Assembly (NCBI RefSeq): GCF_049331405.1
Contig: NZ_CP186274.1
Span: 8,990,001 to 9,054,000, forward strand
Direction of reading: 5' to 3'
Length of the DNA stretch: 64,000 bases
Source: PoT sp049331405
GTDB lineage: Bacteria > Planctomycetota > Planctomycetia > Isosphaerales > Isosphaeraceae
The position numbers and the translations under genes are program-made. Below are positions 1 through 9,017 of the stretch, piece by piece (within the stretch, counting starts at the first letter, position 1; each line of letters opens with the position of its first letter). The notes below the pieces were generated by a model, which was not told the origin of the DNA, ran no database searches, and saw only the letters and a list, made by a program, of their open reading frames with translations.

Positions 1-249
1 CGTGCCGGCTCCGGCAGCCCCGCAAGTCGCGGCTCAATCGCATCGCGAATCCATCTTTCGAAGGATTCCGAAGGGCGCGGACCCGCCCGCGGATCCCGCG
101 AGGAGATCACGCAGGCGAGGCGAACGCGTTGCGACGTGGATGCGGTTGCAATCGATGGGCGACGCGGCTCAGCGAAGGCAGCGATGCGTCAGGGCTCATC
201 CTCGATCCCCCAGGCTATTGACGACGCCTCGCGCCGGATCGCGAGTTAT

Positions 250-269
250 GAGGCCCGGCGGACGGCCTC
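250..269 (-). terminator. Weak hairpin at the end of the yjjJ-like gene
   Basis: Inverted repeat with a 6-bp stem (GAGGCC/GGCCTC) and an 8-nt loop, overlapping the stop codon of the minus-strand HipA-like gene. There is no convincing T-run after it, so terminator function is only suggested. Bases 1-249 show no gene that I can support. Confidence 0.25.
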
Positions 270-1578
270 ACGAATGTTCATCGATGAGACGTGAGAGGGT
301 ATCCTGGCAAGCCTTGCAGATCTGACGGAAGCCGTCTCTGAGTGTGTCCTCTTCGCAGAGGCGCGACCAATATCTTTTCGCCTGTTTCGCCGCGTGATGC
401 CAGAGGTGCAGGTTCAGGGCATTGGGAGGATGCGGGGTGAAGGACCTCTCGACGATGTTCGTGCCCACGGGGGCGAAGGCCATCGGGAGCATGTCGTAGA
501 CCGGTGCCAGGGTCAACGTTAATTCTCTGGCCTCCTCGGCGAAGAAGGATAAGTTGCCGAAATGCCTGTCTGTGTTGCCGATGAGATCGCCGAAGGCATC
601 CAGCCAAACCATGAGGTCGGCATCAGCAGCGTCCAGGTTCAAGGTCGGCTCGGCGAGGATTCTCCGGCTAGCTCGACTCCAATCCTCGGGAATATCGCCG
701 AAGTAGTGGCTGTTGACGGCGTAGAGCGAGATCAAGCCGCGACGCCCTCGCCGGCCGACCCGGTCGAAGCGTTCCACCTCCAAATACTTGATCCCATCAA
801 TGTCAAAGCATGCCGAACGAGGTGCAGAGACATTGGCGTCCCGCAGCACCTCCAAGGCCAGGTGCTCGCTGATGAGCAAGTCACGCCATCTGTCAGCCGC
901 GGCGCCGTCGCCGCCGGCGAACTTCACCAGCACATGACAATCTTCGTTATAGACTAGGAACTTGGGCTGTTCGCCGCCTGCCGAGGAGCCAGGTTGACCT
1001 TCCAACGCCCCTATGGCGAGCCTGGGATAGTCTGACCTGGCGATTGGCTGCGCCCTGGCTGAGTTAAAACGATCAAGTGACTCCTCTCCAATGATGAGAT
1101 TGCCGACGCAGTCCTCGCCCCGCATCGCCACCGCGATTAACTGGTGCTCATTGTTCCAGTCGCTGATGCGTCCTGGTAATTTCAATTCCGGATAGAGTGC
1201 CGGGAAGCCACGCCCGATGTAGCCCTGTGGTCGCATGTCCTCCATGAAGGGGGGCAGGCCGACGAACTCCTGGCCGTTCCCCGACTCGCGCTCGAGCCAA
1301 CAAGCATCTCCTGCGAGGAAATGCAGGACACCATGCGGGTTCGGGCGACCGTGCTCGTCCACACGAAAGACGGGCGTCTGACGCCCAAGGCCGGCGATCT
1401 CCCGAGTCGACGCGTAGCGGGTTGCCACGCTCCGCCCAAACCGGGTGACGCGAGGGCCCGCCTCACGCATGAGCCGAGACATCACCGGCTGAGAGATCCC
1501 GAGCTCTCTTTGGATCTCCACCCCACGGGAAATCCCACGGTTCCTCAACAACCTGAGGAGCTGATCTACCTGTTCCAC
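268..1578 (-). CDS. yjjJ: HipA-like kinase toxin of the YjjJ type with N-terminal winged helix
   Basis: A HipA-fold protein that carries its own DNA-binding domain, like E. coli YjjJ, so no separate HipB antitoxin is expected. HipA enzymes are Ser/Thr kinases that act on translation factors. The start of the protein (about residues 1-60) is helix-turn-helix-like, including ELGISQPVMSRLMREAG. The kinase part has the Gly-rich SSAGGEQPKF motif (about residue 200), the catalytic loop GNTDRHFGN (about 335) and YDM as the DFG-like metal-binding site (about 360). The frame stays open to a TTG at 1626, but that codon overlaps a TATAAT box. A GTG at 1578 sits just after GGAGGAGG and gives 436 aa, which fits the family. 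No hipB-like gene lies nearby. The fold is secure; the target and toxicity are inferred from the family. Confidence 0.85.
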   Translation of the reverse strand: MEQVDQLLRLLRNRGISRGVEIQRELGISQPVMSRLMREAGPRVTRFGRSVATRYASTREIAGLGRQTPVFRVDEHGRPNPHGVLHFLAGDACWLERESGNGQEFVGLPPFMEDMRPQGYIGRGFPALYPELKLPGRISDWNNEHQLIAVAMRGEDCVGNLIIGEESLDRFNSARAQPIARSDYPRLAIGALEGQPGSSAGGEQPKFLVYNEDCHVLVKFAGGDGAAADRWRDLLISEHLALEVLRDANVSAPRSACFDIDGIKYLEVERFDRVGRRGRRGLISLYAVNSHYFGDIPEDWSRASRRILAEPTLNLDAADADLMVWLDAFGDLIGNTDRHFGNLSFFAEEARELTLTLAPVYDMLPMAFAPVGTNIVERSFTPHPPNALNLHLWHHAAKQAKRYWSRLCEEDTLRDGFRQICKACQDTLSRLIDEHS

Positions 1579-1588
1579 AGCCTCCTCC

Positions 1589-1675
1589 GAATAGCTTTGC
1601 GAATAGCTTTTTTGCCAGATACCCAATTATAGCAGTGCTTTCGGGAAAACCAACGAGCGAAATCAGAATAGCTTT
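1589..1675 (-). repeat. Three copies of AAAGCTATTC flanking the yjjJ promoter
   Basis: AAAGCTATTC (minus-strand reading) occurs at 1675-1666, 1610-1601 and 1598-1589. One copy lies upstream of the -35 box and two lie in the leader, 12 bp apart. The placement is that of operator sites for a self-regulating HTH protein. Function is inferred. Confidence 0.5.
1626..1653 (-). promoter_or_regulatory. Sigma70-type promoter of the yjjJ-like gene
   Basis: On the minus strand, TTGGTT (1653-1648) and a perfect TATAAT (1631-1626) are separated by 16 bp. Transcription would begin around 1619, downstream of the TTG codon at 1626. This argues for translation from the GTG at 1578, which follows a strong GGAGGAGG. 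Confidence 0.6.
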
Positions 1676-2065
1676 TCCACGCTCTTGGTTCCAGGGCCTA
1701 CCCGAGAGCCGTGCTCTCGTCGAGCAATGCCCCAAAGCGTTACAAACCGCTTCGTTAGGCCTCGGGATAATTCGGTCGGCGCGAGACTAGGCGGCCCGAA
1801 CGAGGGAAGGCTCGACCGAAGGCCACCCATTCCGCGCGACGACGGTCATTGTCGCGGACCGCCGATGGTACCTTCTGCCGAGAGAGGACGCTGGCGAGGC
1901 CGCTCGATGGGTGCCGACGGCCGGGACGTTCCGATGCCAAGGGCCGCTCTCGCGTCCTATGATAACCTCGTCGTCGATCCGCCTGTCGCCCCCATCGTCA
2001 TGTTACAGGCTTGATTCCTGGGCCTGGACAGCTCACGAGGTCGACGCGTTAGTCGAATCGGCTCA
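1654..2065. other. Intergenic region between mnmE and the yjjJ promoter
   Basis: Apart from the upstream operator-like repeat at 1666-1675, it holds a small inverted repeat (CGAGAGC/GCTCTCG, 1703-1719). I see no ORF with family features and no RNA gene. Confidence 0.4.
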
Positions 2066-3424
2066 TCACTTGCCGATGCAGAAGCGGCGGAAGATGCGGT
2101 CGAGGATGTCGTCGGTGACGACGACGCCGACGACTTTGCCGAGCTCGTCGATGGCCTGGCGGAGGTCGACGGCGACGAGCTCGTCGCCGGCGCCGAGGAG
2201 GATCGCCTGGGAGGCGGATTCCAAGGCGCGGCTGGCGAGCTCGAGGCTCTCGCGGCAGCGGGCGCCGGTGCTGGTGGCGAGGGAGCCTTCGGCGTCGGTA
2301 TCGCGCAGGGTGGTGGCAATCGCGTGGCGAAGGGCGGGGAGGCCGGCGCCGGTGCGGGCACTCGTGCTCAAGCGGGAGACTTGATCATCTTCGAGAGTCT
2401 CGAGGTCGGACTTGGTCCAGACTTCGAGGCGGGGGCGGTCGGTGCCGACCAATAAGGATAAAGCGGGATCGAAGGCCGAGTCGCTCGGGCGGCAGTCGAG
2501 GAGGAGGTCGGCCTGGGCGGCCTGGGCGTCGCGGAGGGCCTGGGCCCGGGCCTCGATCGGAGTCAGGCCGGGCTCGATGCCGGCGGTGTCGATCAGCTCG
2601 ATCGTCAGGCCGTCGCAGTCGCAGAGGGCCGAGAGGTAGTCGCGGGTCGTGCCGGCCTGGGGGGAGACGAGGGCCCGCGTCTGGCCGAGCAGGGCGTTGA
2701 AGAGGAGGGACTTGCCCGCGTTCGGGGGGCCGACGAGGACGACCCGCGGGTGGCCCTCGGGACGCTCGCGCGAGACGAGCCGGGCGGCGAGGGCGGCGAA
2801 CTGCTCGGACGAGGATGAGAGCTGGTTGGCGAGCTCGGCGCGGGCGAGGACGTCCACGTCGGGCTCCTCGGCGAAGTCGAGGTTGGCCTCGAGGTGCGCG
2901 AGTACGTCGAGGAGATGATCCCGGGCCTCGGTGATCGGGCCGGAGAGGCCGCCGGCGAGCTGCTGGAGGGCCGCGTCGAGCTGCGCGGGGGATCTCGCGT
3001 CGATGACGCCGAGGACCGCCTCGGCCCGGGTCAGGTCGATCCGGCCCGAGAGGAAGGCGCGGAGGGTGAACTCCCCGGGCTCGGCGAGCCGGGCGCCCCG
3101 GGTCAGGCAATCGGCCAGGAGCAAGTTGACCAGCGGCGGCGAGCCGACCGTGTGGATCTCGGCGAGCTGCTGCCCGGTGTACGTCCTGGGAGCCGGCCAG
3201 AGGACGATCGCCGCGGGCAGGGGAGGGCGCAGGCCGGCGACGGCGAGCCGGCCCGTCCGGCGCTCGGCTCGTCTCGGCGGTGGGGCGTCGATGTCGGGGG
3301 TGAACCGGCCCAGGGCGATCGACCAGGCCTCGGGGCCCGACAAACGGACGAGGCCCCGGAAGCCGGGCCCCGGGGGGCTCGCCACCGCAGCGATCGTGTC
3401 ATGGGGGTCGAGCCGGCTCGACAA
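2066..3424 (-). CDS. mnmE: tRNA uridine-5-carboxymethylaminomethyl modification GTPase MnmE
   Basis: With MnmG it installs the cmnm5 group on U34 of tRNAs reading split codon boxes; cytoplasmic. The N-terminal formyl-THF-binding domain begins DTIAAVASPPGPG. The G domain has G1 GPPNAGKS, G2 TTRD, G3 DTAG and G4 TKSD in place of NKxD. The chain ends FCIGK, the diagnostic C-terminal cysteine motif. The frame is open to an ATG at 3490, but that codon lies in the loop of a 15-bp hairpin between yidC and this gene. A TTG at 3424 gives 452 aa, the usual family length, and places DTIAAV near the N-terminus as in homologues, so it is preferred; the choice is uncertain. It follows yidC, a widely conserved pairing. 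Confidence 0.93.
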   Translation of the reverse strand: MSSRLDPHDTIAAVASPPGPGFRGLVRLSGPEAWSIALGRFTPDIDAPPPRRAERRTGRLAVAGLRPPLPAAIVLWPAPRTYTGQQLAEIHTVGSPPLVNLLLADCLTRGARLAEPGEFTLRAFLSGRIDLTRAEAVLGVIDARSPAQLDAALQQLAGGLSGPITEARDHLLDVLAHLEANLDFAEEPDVDVLARAELANQLSSSSEQFAALAARLVSRERPEGHPRVVLVGPPNAGKSLLFNALLGQTRALVSPQAGTTRDYLSALCDCDGLTIELIDTAGIEPGLTPIEARAQALRDAQAAQADLLLDCRPSDSAFDPALSLLVGTDRPRLEVWTKSDLETLEDDQVSRLSTSARTGAGLPALRHAIATTLRDTDAEGSLATSTGARCRESLELASRALESASQAILLGAGDELVAVDLRQAIDELGKVVGVVVTDDILDRIFRRFCIGK

Positions 3425-3469
3425 GGTCGGGGCCCCTTCGTGGCGTCTCTGGAGTCGGAAGGGATCAAA

Positions 3470-3507
3470 CGACGACGGGCCGACTCGCATGGGTCGGCCC
3501 GTCGTCG
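3470..3507 (-). terminator. Perfect 15-bp hairpin between yidC and mnmE
   Basis: 3470-3484 and 3493-3507 are perfect reverse complements with an 8-nt loop. Minus-strand reading continues into TTTGATC, a weak U-tract. It may attenuate yidC read-through into mnmE, and it contains the ATG at 3490 in its loop. Confidence 0.5.
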
Positions 3508-3534
3508 TCAGTCAGTCTGTCATTCGGTCGCGTC

Positions 3535-5835
3535 TCAGCGACGACGGCCGGGGCGGGATCGGGGCTTGCCCCGGTCTCGCTCGCGTTCGCGCTCCGGCTC
3601 CTTGGCCTTGTCGCGCTCGTTGAGCATCTTGCGGTAGGTGGGGTCCTTGGTCGCCTCTTCCTTGACCTTCTCCCAGAACTGGGCGAACCGGCCCGGGGGC
3701 TTGGGGGGCGGGCCGCTCGGGCCTCGACCGTTGCCGCCACGACCGCCACCGCCTCCTCCGCCGCCGGGCGGGTTCTTGTCGTCGTTGGCCGAGGAGTCGG
3801 GCGTGGCCGGGGCGTGCGTGATCTTGGGCAGGAGGAGCCGCTCGCAGATCTGCCAGGAGCTGCTCGTGATGAAGTAGATGCCCAGGCCCGAGGGGACCTT
3901 GTAGAACATGAAGCCCATGAACACCATCATGTACTTCATCATGTTCTGCTGCATCTGGGCCTCGGGCGTGGTGGCCGGGGGCGCGAACAGCTTGGTCTGG
4001 ACGATCATCAGCGAGACGACCAGGAACGGCAGCAGGTTGAAGTACTCGCCGATGAAGGGGAGCTCGGTCGGGAACCGGAAGAGCATGTCGGGCGCGGCGA
4101 GGTTCTGGATGTAGAGGAACGACGCGTGCCGCAGCCTGACGCTGTTGTTCAGGGCCTGCCAGAGCCCGACGAAGATCGGCAACTGGATCAGGGCCGGGAG
4201 GCAGCCGCCGATCGGGTTCACCCCGTGCTTCTTGTAGAGGGCGAACGTCTCCTTCGTCTGCCGCTCCTTGTCGTCCTTGTACTTCTCCTGGATCTCCTTC
4301 ATGAGCGGCTGCAGGCTCTGCATCTTCTGCGCGGACATCGCCTGCTTGCGGCCGATCGGGAACATGATCATCCGGACGAGGAGCGTCAGGAGGATGATGG
4401 CGATGCCGTAGTTCCCGTTCTTGCCGCCGAACGACTGCGAGACCTTCAGCGTGAAGTCATAGATGTAGTCGAGCAGCGGGGCGATGACCTTCATCGACAT
4501 CCAGGCCGCACCCGGGATGCCGAACCACTGATACTTGCGATACGAGGCCAGGCCCTCGGCGCCGTAGGGCAGGAGGTTCGCGATGATCTTGGGCCCGGCG
4601 TAGACCCGGTACGTCTGCTTGACGGGGCGATTGGGCCCGACCTCGAACGGCTTGGACTGGACCATCACCGTGACGTCGGCCTTCTGGGAGGCCTCGGGCC
4701 TCTCATCGATGACGATCGCCTCGGTCCGCGCATCCCAGCGGTCGGCCTCCTTCGTCGGGGCCGGGAAGGGCTCGATGAAGGTGGCGAAGTACTGGTTCTC
4801 GACGCCGGCGAACCGGAGCGGGAGGGTCGTATTCTCGAAGCGGTCGGCCTTGGGCTTGGCGATCTCGCCCCCGGTGCGGTTCACGATCTTGACGGCGTCC
4901 CCTTCGACCGAGCCGAAGAAGATGTCGCGGAACGAGCTGGTGTACCACTCCCCCTCGATGGGGATGCTGTGCGGGCCGTAGAGGCGATAGGCGAGCTTCT
5001 GCTCCTTCTGCGGGCTCTCGAACCCGAGCTCGACCTCGAACGAGTCCTCGCCCTTCCAGATTCGATATCGCTTGGTGAGGGTAACGCCCCACTGGTCGAC
5101 GGTCGTCTTGAAGAGGATTTCCTGCCCCTCGCGGACCGTCTTCAGCTTGGCGACGGGCTCGCTCAACTCGCGGACGATCTTGCCCTTGTCGTCGCGGACG
5201 ACCTCCCAGACCTCCTGGGCCAGCGGGATCTCCCCTTCGGGCACGTAGCCGAGGATCTCCTTGGCTTCCCGGGCTTCCTTGGCCTCGGCCGAATCTTCGG
5301 CGGCCTTATCTTCGGCGGCCTTGGGCTGGCCCGAGCTGAGGTTGTACGAGAGGGTCGGCAAGCTCGGCGGCGAGCCGGGGTTCCGGCCGATGAGCTGGAG
5401 CGGCAGGTTCTTGATCCTGCGCCCGTCCTTGTCGGCCAGGTATCGGGCCGAGAGGGTCGAGGAGACGCCCGCCCCCTTCTGGTCGAGCATGACCTGGAGG
5501 TGGTAGGCCCCTTCGGAGCCGTCGCGCGTCGAGCCGATGACGAGCTCGAGCGGATTGACGATCTCGACCTTGGGCTTCTCCGCCTCCGCCGGCTTGGCGT
5601 CGGCGACCGGCTTGTCGCCGGGCTTGGCCTCGGCCTTCTCTTTCGCCTTGTCCTGGTCCTTCGCGGCGACGGCGTCGGCCGGCTTGGCCTTATCCCCCGG
5701 CTTGGCGTCGGCCTGCTGCGCCGGTTTTTTCGGCTCGGGCTTGATGAGCCCGGTCGCTTCCATCAGGTATTGCAGGCCCATGAACGAGAGGAACGTCAGG
5801 GCCATGAAGAGGACGAGCCGCTTCTCACTACTCAT
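3535..5835 (-). CDS. yidC: Membrane protein insertase YidC
   Basis: Inserts and folds inner-membrane proteins, alone or with SecYEG. About 766 aa. An N-terminal membrane anchor (residues about 5-25) is followed by a long Lys/Ala/Pro-rich linker, a periplasmic beta domain, and the conserved 60KD_IMP core with several membrane helices, including ILLTLLVRMIMFPIGRKQAM (carrying the groove arginine) and GGCLPALIQLPIFVGLWQAL. The C-terminus has a polyglycine and proline stretch and then a very basic Arg/Lys/Glu tail, suited to ribosome contact (inference). The ATG at 5835 was chosen because the hydrophobic anchor follows at once; the open frame runs up to 5910 without family features. It lies upstream of mnmE and downstream of a metallophosphoesterase on the same strand. 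Confidence 0.95.
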   Translation of the reverse strand: MSSEKRLVLFMALTFLSFMGLQYLMEATGLIKPEPKKPAQQADAKPGDKAKPADAVAAKDQDKAKEKAEAKPGDKPVADAKPAEAEKPKVEIVNPLELVIGSTRDGSEGAYHLQVMLDQKGAGVSSTLSARYLADKDGRRIKNLPLQLIGRNPGSPPSLPTLSYNLSSGQPKAAEDKAAEDSAEAKEAREAKEILGYVPEGEIPLAQEVWEVVRDDKGKIVRELSEPVAKLKTVREGQEILFKTTVDQWGVTLTKRYRIWKGEDSFEVELGFESPQKEQKLAYRLYGPHSIPIEGEWYTSSFRDIFFGSVEGDAVKIVNRTGGEIAKPKADRFENTTLPLRFAGVENQYFATFIEPFPAPTKEADRWDARTEAIVIDERPEASQKADVTVMVQSKPFEVGPNRPVKQTYRVYAGPKIIANLLPYGAEGLASYRKYQWFGIPGAAWMSMKVIAPLLDYIYDFTLKVSQSFGGKNGNYGIAIILLTLLVRMIMFPIGRKQAMSAQKMQSLQPLMKEIQEKYKDDKERQTKETFALYKKHGVNPIGGCLPALIQLPIFVGLWQALNNSVRLRHASFLYIQNLAAPDMLFRFPTELPFIGEYFNLLPFLVVSLMIVQTKLFAPPATTPEAQMQQNMMKYMMVFMGFMFYKVPSGLGIYFITSSSWQICERLLLPKITHAPATPDSSANDDKNPPGGGGGGGGRGGNGRGPSGPPPKPPGRFAQFWEKVKEEATKDPTYRKMLNERDKAKEPERERERDRGKPRSRPGRRR

Positions 5836-5958
5836 CGTGGCGGAAACCTTCGAGGAATGGCGGGTATGCACTCGGGGAGAGGGTTGACGAGGGGCGACGC
5901 CGGGGTTCAATCGCGGCGGCGAGCCCGAGGGGACGGTGACGGGATGGGACCGGGCCGG

Positions 5959-6783
5959 CTAACGTCCCTGTCGTAGACGATCGCCCAGGAACGGCTCGAG
6001 CTCCGAGATCGCGTAGATCTTGCGGATCGTCGTCTCGAAGTCGTAGGGCAGGCGGCGGAAGGTCACCCGGACGGGCCCCGCCGGGGCGGGGGAGGAGGTC
6101 GGGTCGGCCGGCGCGCCCGCGGCCCCATTCTCCTGGCCGGGGCGGCCGTCGTCGAGGATCACGTAGCAGGCGCGGGGGTCCCCGTCCCGGGGCTGGCCGA
6201 CCGAGCCGACGTTGATCATCAGCTTGCCGTCGCCGAGGGTGTATTCGTTGTCGATCTCCTCGGGGGCGTAGAACTGGAAACCCTCGGTGAAGACCCCCGG
6301 GACGTGCGTGTGCCCCTGGAAGCAATACCGGTCGACGAGCTGGAAGAGCCGCTCCATCTTCCGGTGGTTGTAGATATCTTCGGGGAAGACGTATTCGCTC
6401 AGCGGGTTGCGCGGGGAGCCGTGGACGAAGATGAACGGCTCCTCGCGATGGGTCCGCGGCAGCTCGCCGAGGAACTCCCAGCGCTTCTCGTTATTCTCGC
6501 GGTCGACGTTGCTCTCGAGCTGCTCTCGCGTCCAGAAGATCGCGCGCTCGGCGCCGATGTTGAAGCCGTCGGGGTCGAACATCGCGCCCTGGTCGTGGTT
6601 GCCCAGCAGGGTCACTCGGCAGTGCTCCATCACCCGGTCGATGCACTCTCGGGGGTTGGGCCCGTAGCCGATGATGTCTCCCAGGCAATAGATGTCGGAG
6701 ATCCCCTGCGACTTGATGTCGGCGAGGACTACCTCCAGGGCTTCGAGATTTCCGTGAATATCACTAATCAGGGCACGACGCAC
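5959..6783 (-). CDS. Calcineurin-like metallophosphoesterase
   Basis: 274 aa. All metal-ligand motifs of the family are present in order: SDIHGN near the N-terminus, GDIIGYGPNP, GNHD, VHGSP and GHTHVP, so it should be an active di-metal phosphoesterase. The GDIIGYGP form is typical of the YfcE/MJ0936-like bacterial group; the substrate is unknown. Start is GTG (6783) with GGAGG about 11 bases upstream. A Pro/Ala/Gly-rich insert lies near the C-terminus (GAAGAPADPTSSPAPAGP). It precedes yidC on the same strand with a gap of about 120 bp and may be co-transcribed. Confidence 0.85.
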   Translation of the reverse strand: MRRALISDIHGNLEALEVVLADIKSQGISDIYCLGDIIGYGPNPRECIDRVMEHCRVTLLGNHDQGAMFDPDGFNIGAERAIFWTREQLESNVDRENNEKRWEFLGELPRTHREEPFIFVHGSPRNPLSEYVFPEDIYNHRKMERLFQLVDRYCFQGHTHVPGVFTEGFQFYAPEEIDNEYTLGDGKLMINVGSVGQPRDGDPRACYVILDDGRPGQENGAAGAPADPTSSPAPAGPVRVTFRRLPYDFETTIRKIYAISELEPFLGDRLRQGR

Positions 6784-6966
6784 CGGAAGCGACCTCCGAG
6801 GACACCAAAGGCAGGAATCGAGGCTCTGGAAATCTCAGCCGTGGTGTCTCACAATCTTTCTAGAATAGAACGAGTTCAGGCCGGGGGTCAAGGTCAAGGG
6901 GAGCCCCGTCAGGGCTTTCCCCGACCGGGACGAGGGCCGACAGGTCTCAAGGGAGTCGGACGCAGC

Positions 6967-7662
6967 GTGTATCTCCTGGCCATCGATACCTCCACGAATT
7001 CCGCGGCGGTCGCCGTCGCCGGCCCCGAGGGGGCCTTGCTCGTCGCGGCCCCGGGCTCCGGGCAGCGCCACGGCCGCCAACTGATCCCGACGATCGCCTC
7101 GCTGCTCTCCGAGGCCGGCCTGGCCCTCGCGGACCTCGACGGCTTCGCGGTGGGGCTCGGCCCCGGGTCTTACACCGGGCTCCGGATCGGCCTGACCGCG
7201 GTGAAGACCCTGGCCTACGTGACGGGCAAGCCGGTCGTCGGCCTCAACAGCCTGGAAGTCATCGCCCAGAACGCCCCGGGCGAGGCCCTCTCCGTCTCCG
7301 TGGTGGCCGACGCACAACGCGGCGACCTTTATACACTCGACCTCGCCCGTTCCGAACCACTCGGTCGCCTGATCGCCTCGGATTCGACCCGGATCGAACC
7401 CCGAACGGCTTGGGAGTCGCGTCTGGGGAAGGGGACCTGGGTGCTCGGCCCCGGCCTCGACCGGCTCGCCGGCCCCTTGCCCGATACCCTGGACGTGGCC
7501 CCGGCGGCCCAGAACCAGCCGGACGCCCGCCGGCTCGCCGACCTGGCCCTCCGCGTCTGGCGAAGCGGCCTCCGCCACGACGCCTGGTCGCTCGAGCCCC
7601 TCTACCTCCGCCGGAGCGCCGCCGAGGATCAGTGGGAGCGGAAGGCGGCCCCGTCCGCTTGA
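6967..7662 (+). CDS. tsaB: tRNA t6A biosynthesis protein TsaB
   Basis: ASKHA-fold partner of TsaD in the TsaBDE complex, which makes N6-threonylcarbamoyladenosine at A37 of ANN-decoding tRNAs. 231 aa from GTG 6967. Family marks are LLAIDTSTNSAAVAV at the N-terminus, GLGPGSYTGLRIG in the middle, the VVADAQRGDLY segment, and PLYLRRSAAEDQWERK at the C-terminus. The frame extends far upstream, but that part is antisense to the metallophosphoesterase gene and has no homology features; an AGGGAG lies 11 bases before the GTG. It is divergent from the metallophosphoesterase-yidC-mnmE block and adds a second tRNA-modification function to this region. Confidence 0.93.
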   Translation: MYLLAIDTSTNSAAVAVAGPEGALLVAAPGSGQRHGRQLIPTIASLLSEAGLALADLDGFAVGLGPGSYTGLRIGLTAVKTLAYVTGKPVVGLNSLEVIAQNAPGEALSVSVVADAQRGDLYTLDLARSEPLGRLIASDSTRIEPRTAWESRLGKGTWVLGPGLDRLAGPLPDTLDVAPAAQNQPDARRLADLALRVWRSGLRHDAWSLEPLYLRRSAAEDQWERKAAPSA

Positions 7663-8020
7663 ACCGGGACCAGCCCGCCGACGGCTCCGGGCCTCGGCCC
7701 CTCGCCCCGCCCGAGTTCTTCGCCCGGGCGGCCCCCTTTATTGCACACGACGATCGCTTTCGCCAATAAAGATGGGAACAGATGCCAAAAATTTGCACCC
7801 GAACCGTCGCGGAATGCCGCCGAGGCCGGGACGGGCGAGCCGCGACAACCGCCGACGCCCCCGAGAACCAGTAACGGCGAAGCCCGGCTCCCGGCGACAA
7901 TGGGGCGCCCAAGCCGGCTTGCCCTTGAGCCGTGCGAGGCAAGACGTCAACATCGACATCGACGGCGAGATCGGACCTCCCGGCGATTCCTCGACCCCTT
8001 CGCGTTGATTTCGAGTCCCG
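7663..8020. other. Intergenic region tsaB to methyltransferase
   Basis: About 360 bp without a supportable gene. No clear hairpin or promoter pair was recognised. Confidence 0.4.
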
Positions 8021-8860
8021 ATGACCGCCACCGACGACCAGACACGCACGAAGTCGACGTACACCCTGCAATGGAACCGGTTCCGGATCCTCCGCCCCGA
8101 GGAGGACCGCGCGACCTTCCGCAACCGGACCGGCCTGGCCGAGGGCGAGCTTTCGGGGGCGACCGTCCTCGACGCCGGCTGCGGGATGGGCCGGTATCTC
8201 CGGGTCGCCGGAGAATCCGGAGCGAGGGCCGTCGGGCTCGACCTGAGCGAGGCCGTGATCGCCGCCAGGGACCTGACCGGGGACCTGCCCAACGTCTCCG
8301 TCGCCCGGGGGGACCTCCTCCGGCCCCCGTTCGCCGAGGGGACCTTCGACCACATCTATTCGCTCGGCGTGCTCGACCACACCCCGGATCCGAGGGCGGC
8401 GTTCCTGAGCATCGCCAGGCTCCTCAAGCCGGGGGGGCGGATCGTGATCTGGGTCTACCCGAAGGAACGCCCCTTGCTGGAGAAGGTCGTCGCCGTGCAT
8501 CGGTCGGTGTCGAGGCGGCTCCCGCTCCCGATGCTGCTCCGCCTCAGCGAGTGGATGGCCCCGGTCGGTGGCCTGAAGCGCAAGCTGATGGCGAGCAAGA
8601 GCCGGCTCGTCGGCCGCGCGGGGGTGGCCCTGCACCTGATGACGATCGGGGTGTCGATGCACCCGGATCCCGAGGTCCGCGTCTGCGACACGCTCGACTG
8701 GTACGCGCCCAGGTTCCTGACCCGGCACACCCCCGAGGAGGTCCTCGAGTGGTTCCGGGCCGCCGGGCTCGTCGAGATCCGGGACATCTCCAAGGGGCAG
8801 GTCTTCTACCACGAGGGGCAGGGGCACGGGATCAACTTCGCCGGGCGTCGGCCCTCCTGA
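8021..8860 (+). CDS. Class I SAM-dependent methyltransferase
   Basis: 279 aa. It has a Rossmann methyltransferase core of the Methyltransf_11/UbiE type: motif I VLDAGCGMGRYLRVAGESG (about residues 47-65), the acidic ribose-binding strand GLDLSEAV, and motif IV FDHIYSLGVLDHTPDP. LLKPGGRIVIWVYPKE is the post-motif strand typical of this family. The C-terminal third (SVSRRLPLPMLL to GQGHGINFAGRRPS) probably binds substrate; I do not recognise the substrate, and the neighbours do not define it. The start is ATG with no strong Shine-Dalgarno sequence. Confidence 0.85.
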   Translation: MTATDDQTRTKSTYTLQWNRFRILRPEEDRATFRNRTGLAEGELSGATVLDAGCGMGRYLRVAGESGARAVGLDLSEAVIAARDLTGDLPNVSVARGDLLRPPFAEGTFDHIYSLGVLDHTPDPRAAFLSIARLLKPGGRIVIWVYPKERPLLEKVVAVHRSVSRRLPLPMLLRLSEWMAPVGGLKRKLMASKSRLVGRAGVALHLMTIGVSMHPDPEVRVCDTLDWYAPRFLTRHTPEEVLEWFRAAGLVEIRDISKGQVFYHEGQGHGINFAGRRPS

Positions 8861-9017
8861 CCGGCCTCGGAGGGATCCAAGCACCCCGAAGGGGCTCGGC
8901 GGCTTCCTTGACCGTGGGGCTCGGCGAGAATTAAGATCAGAGTTTGAGGACGTCCTACATCCATCCCGGTTCGCGCGATCACCTCGAACGGTCGAGACTC
9001 ACGGAGTCATCCCAATC

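Noticed and set aside
3814..5976. Plus-strand open frame of 720 codons across yidC
   Set aside because: It is antisense to yidC. Its Arg/Leu/Glu-rich composition follows from GC-rich antisense codons and it has no family motif.
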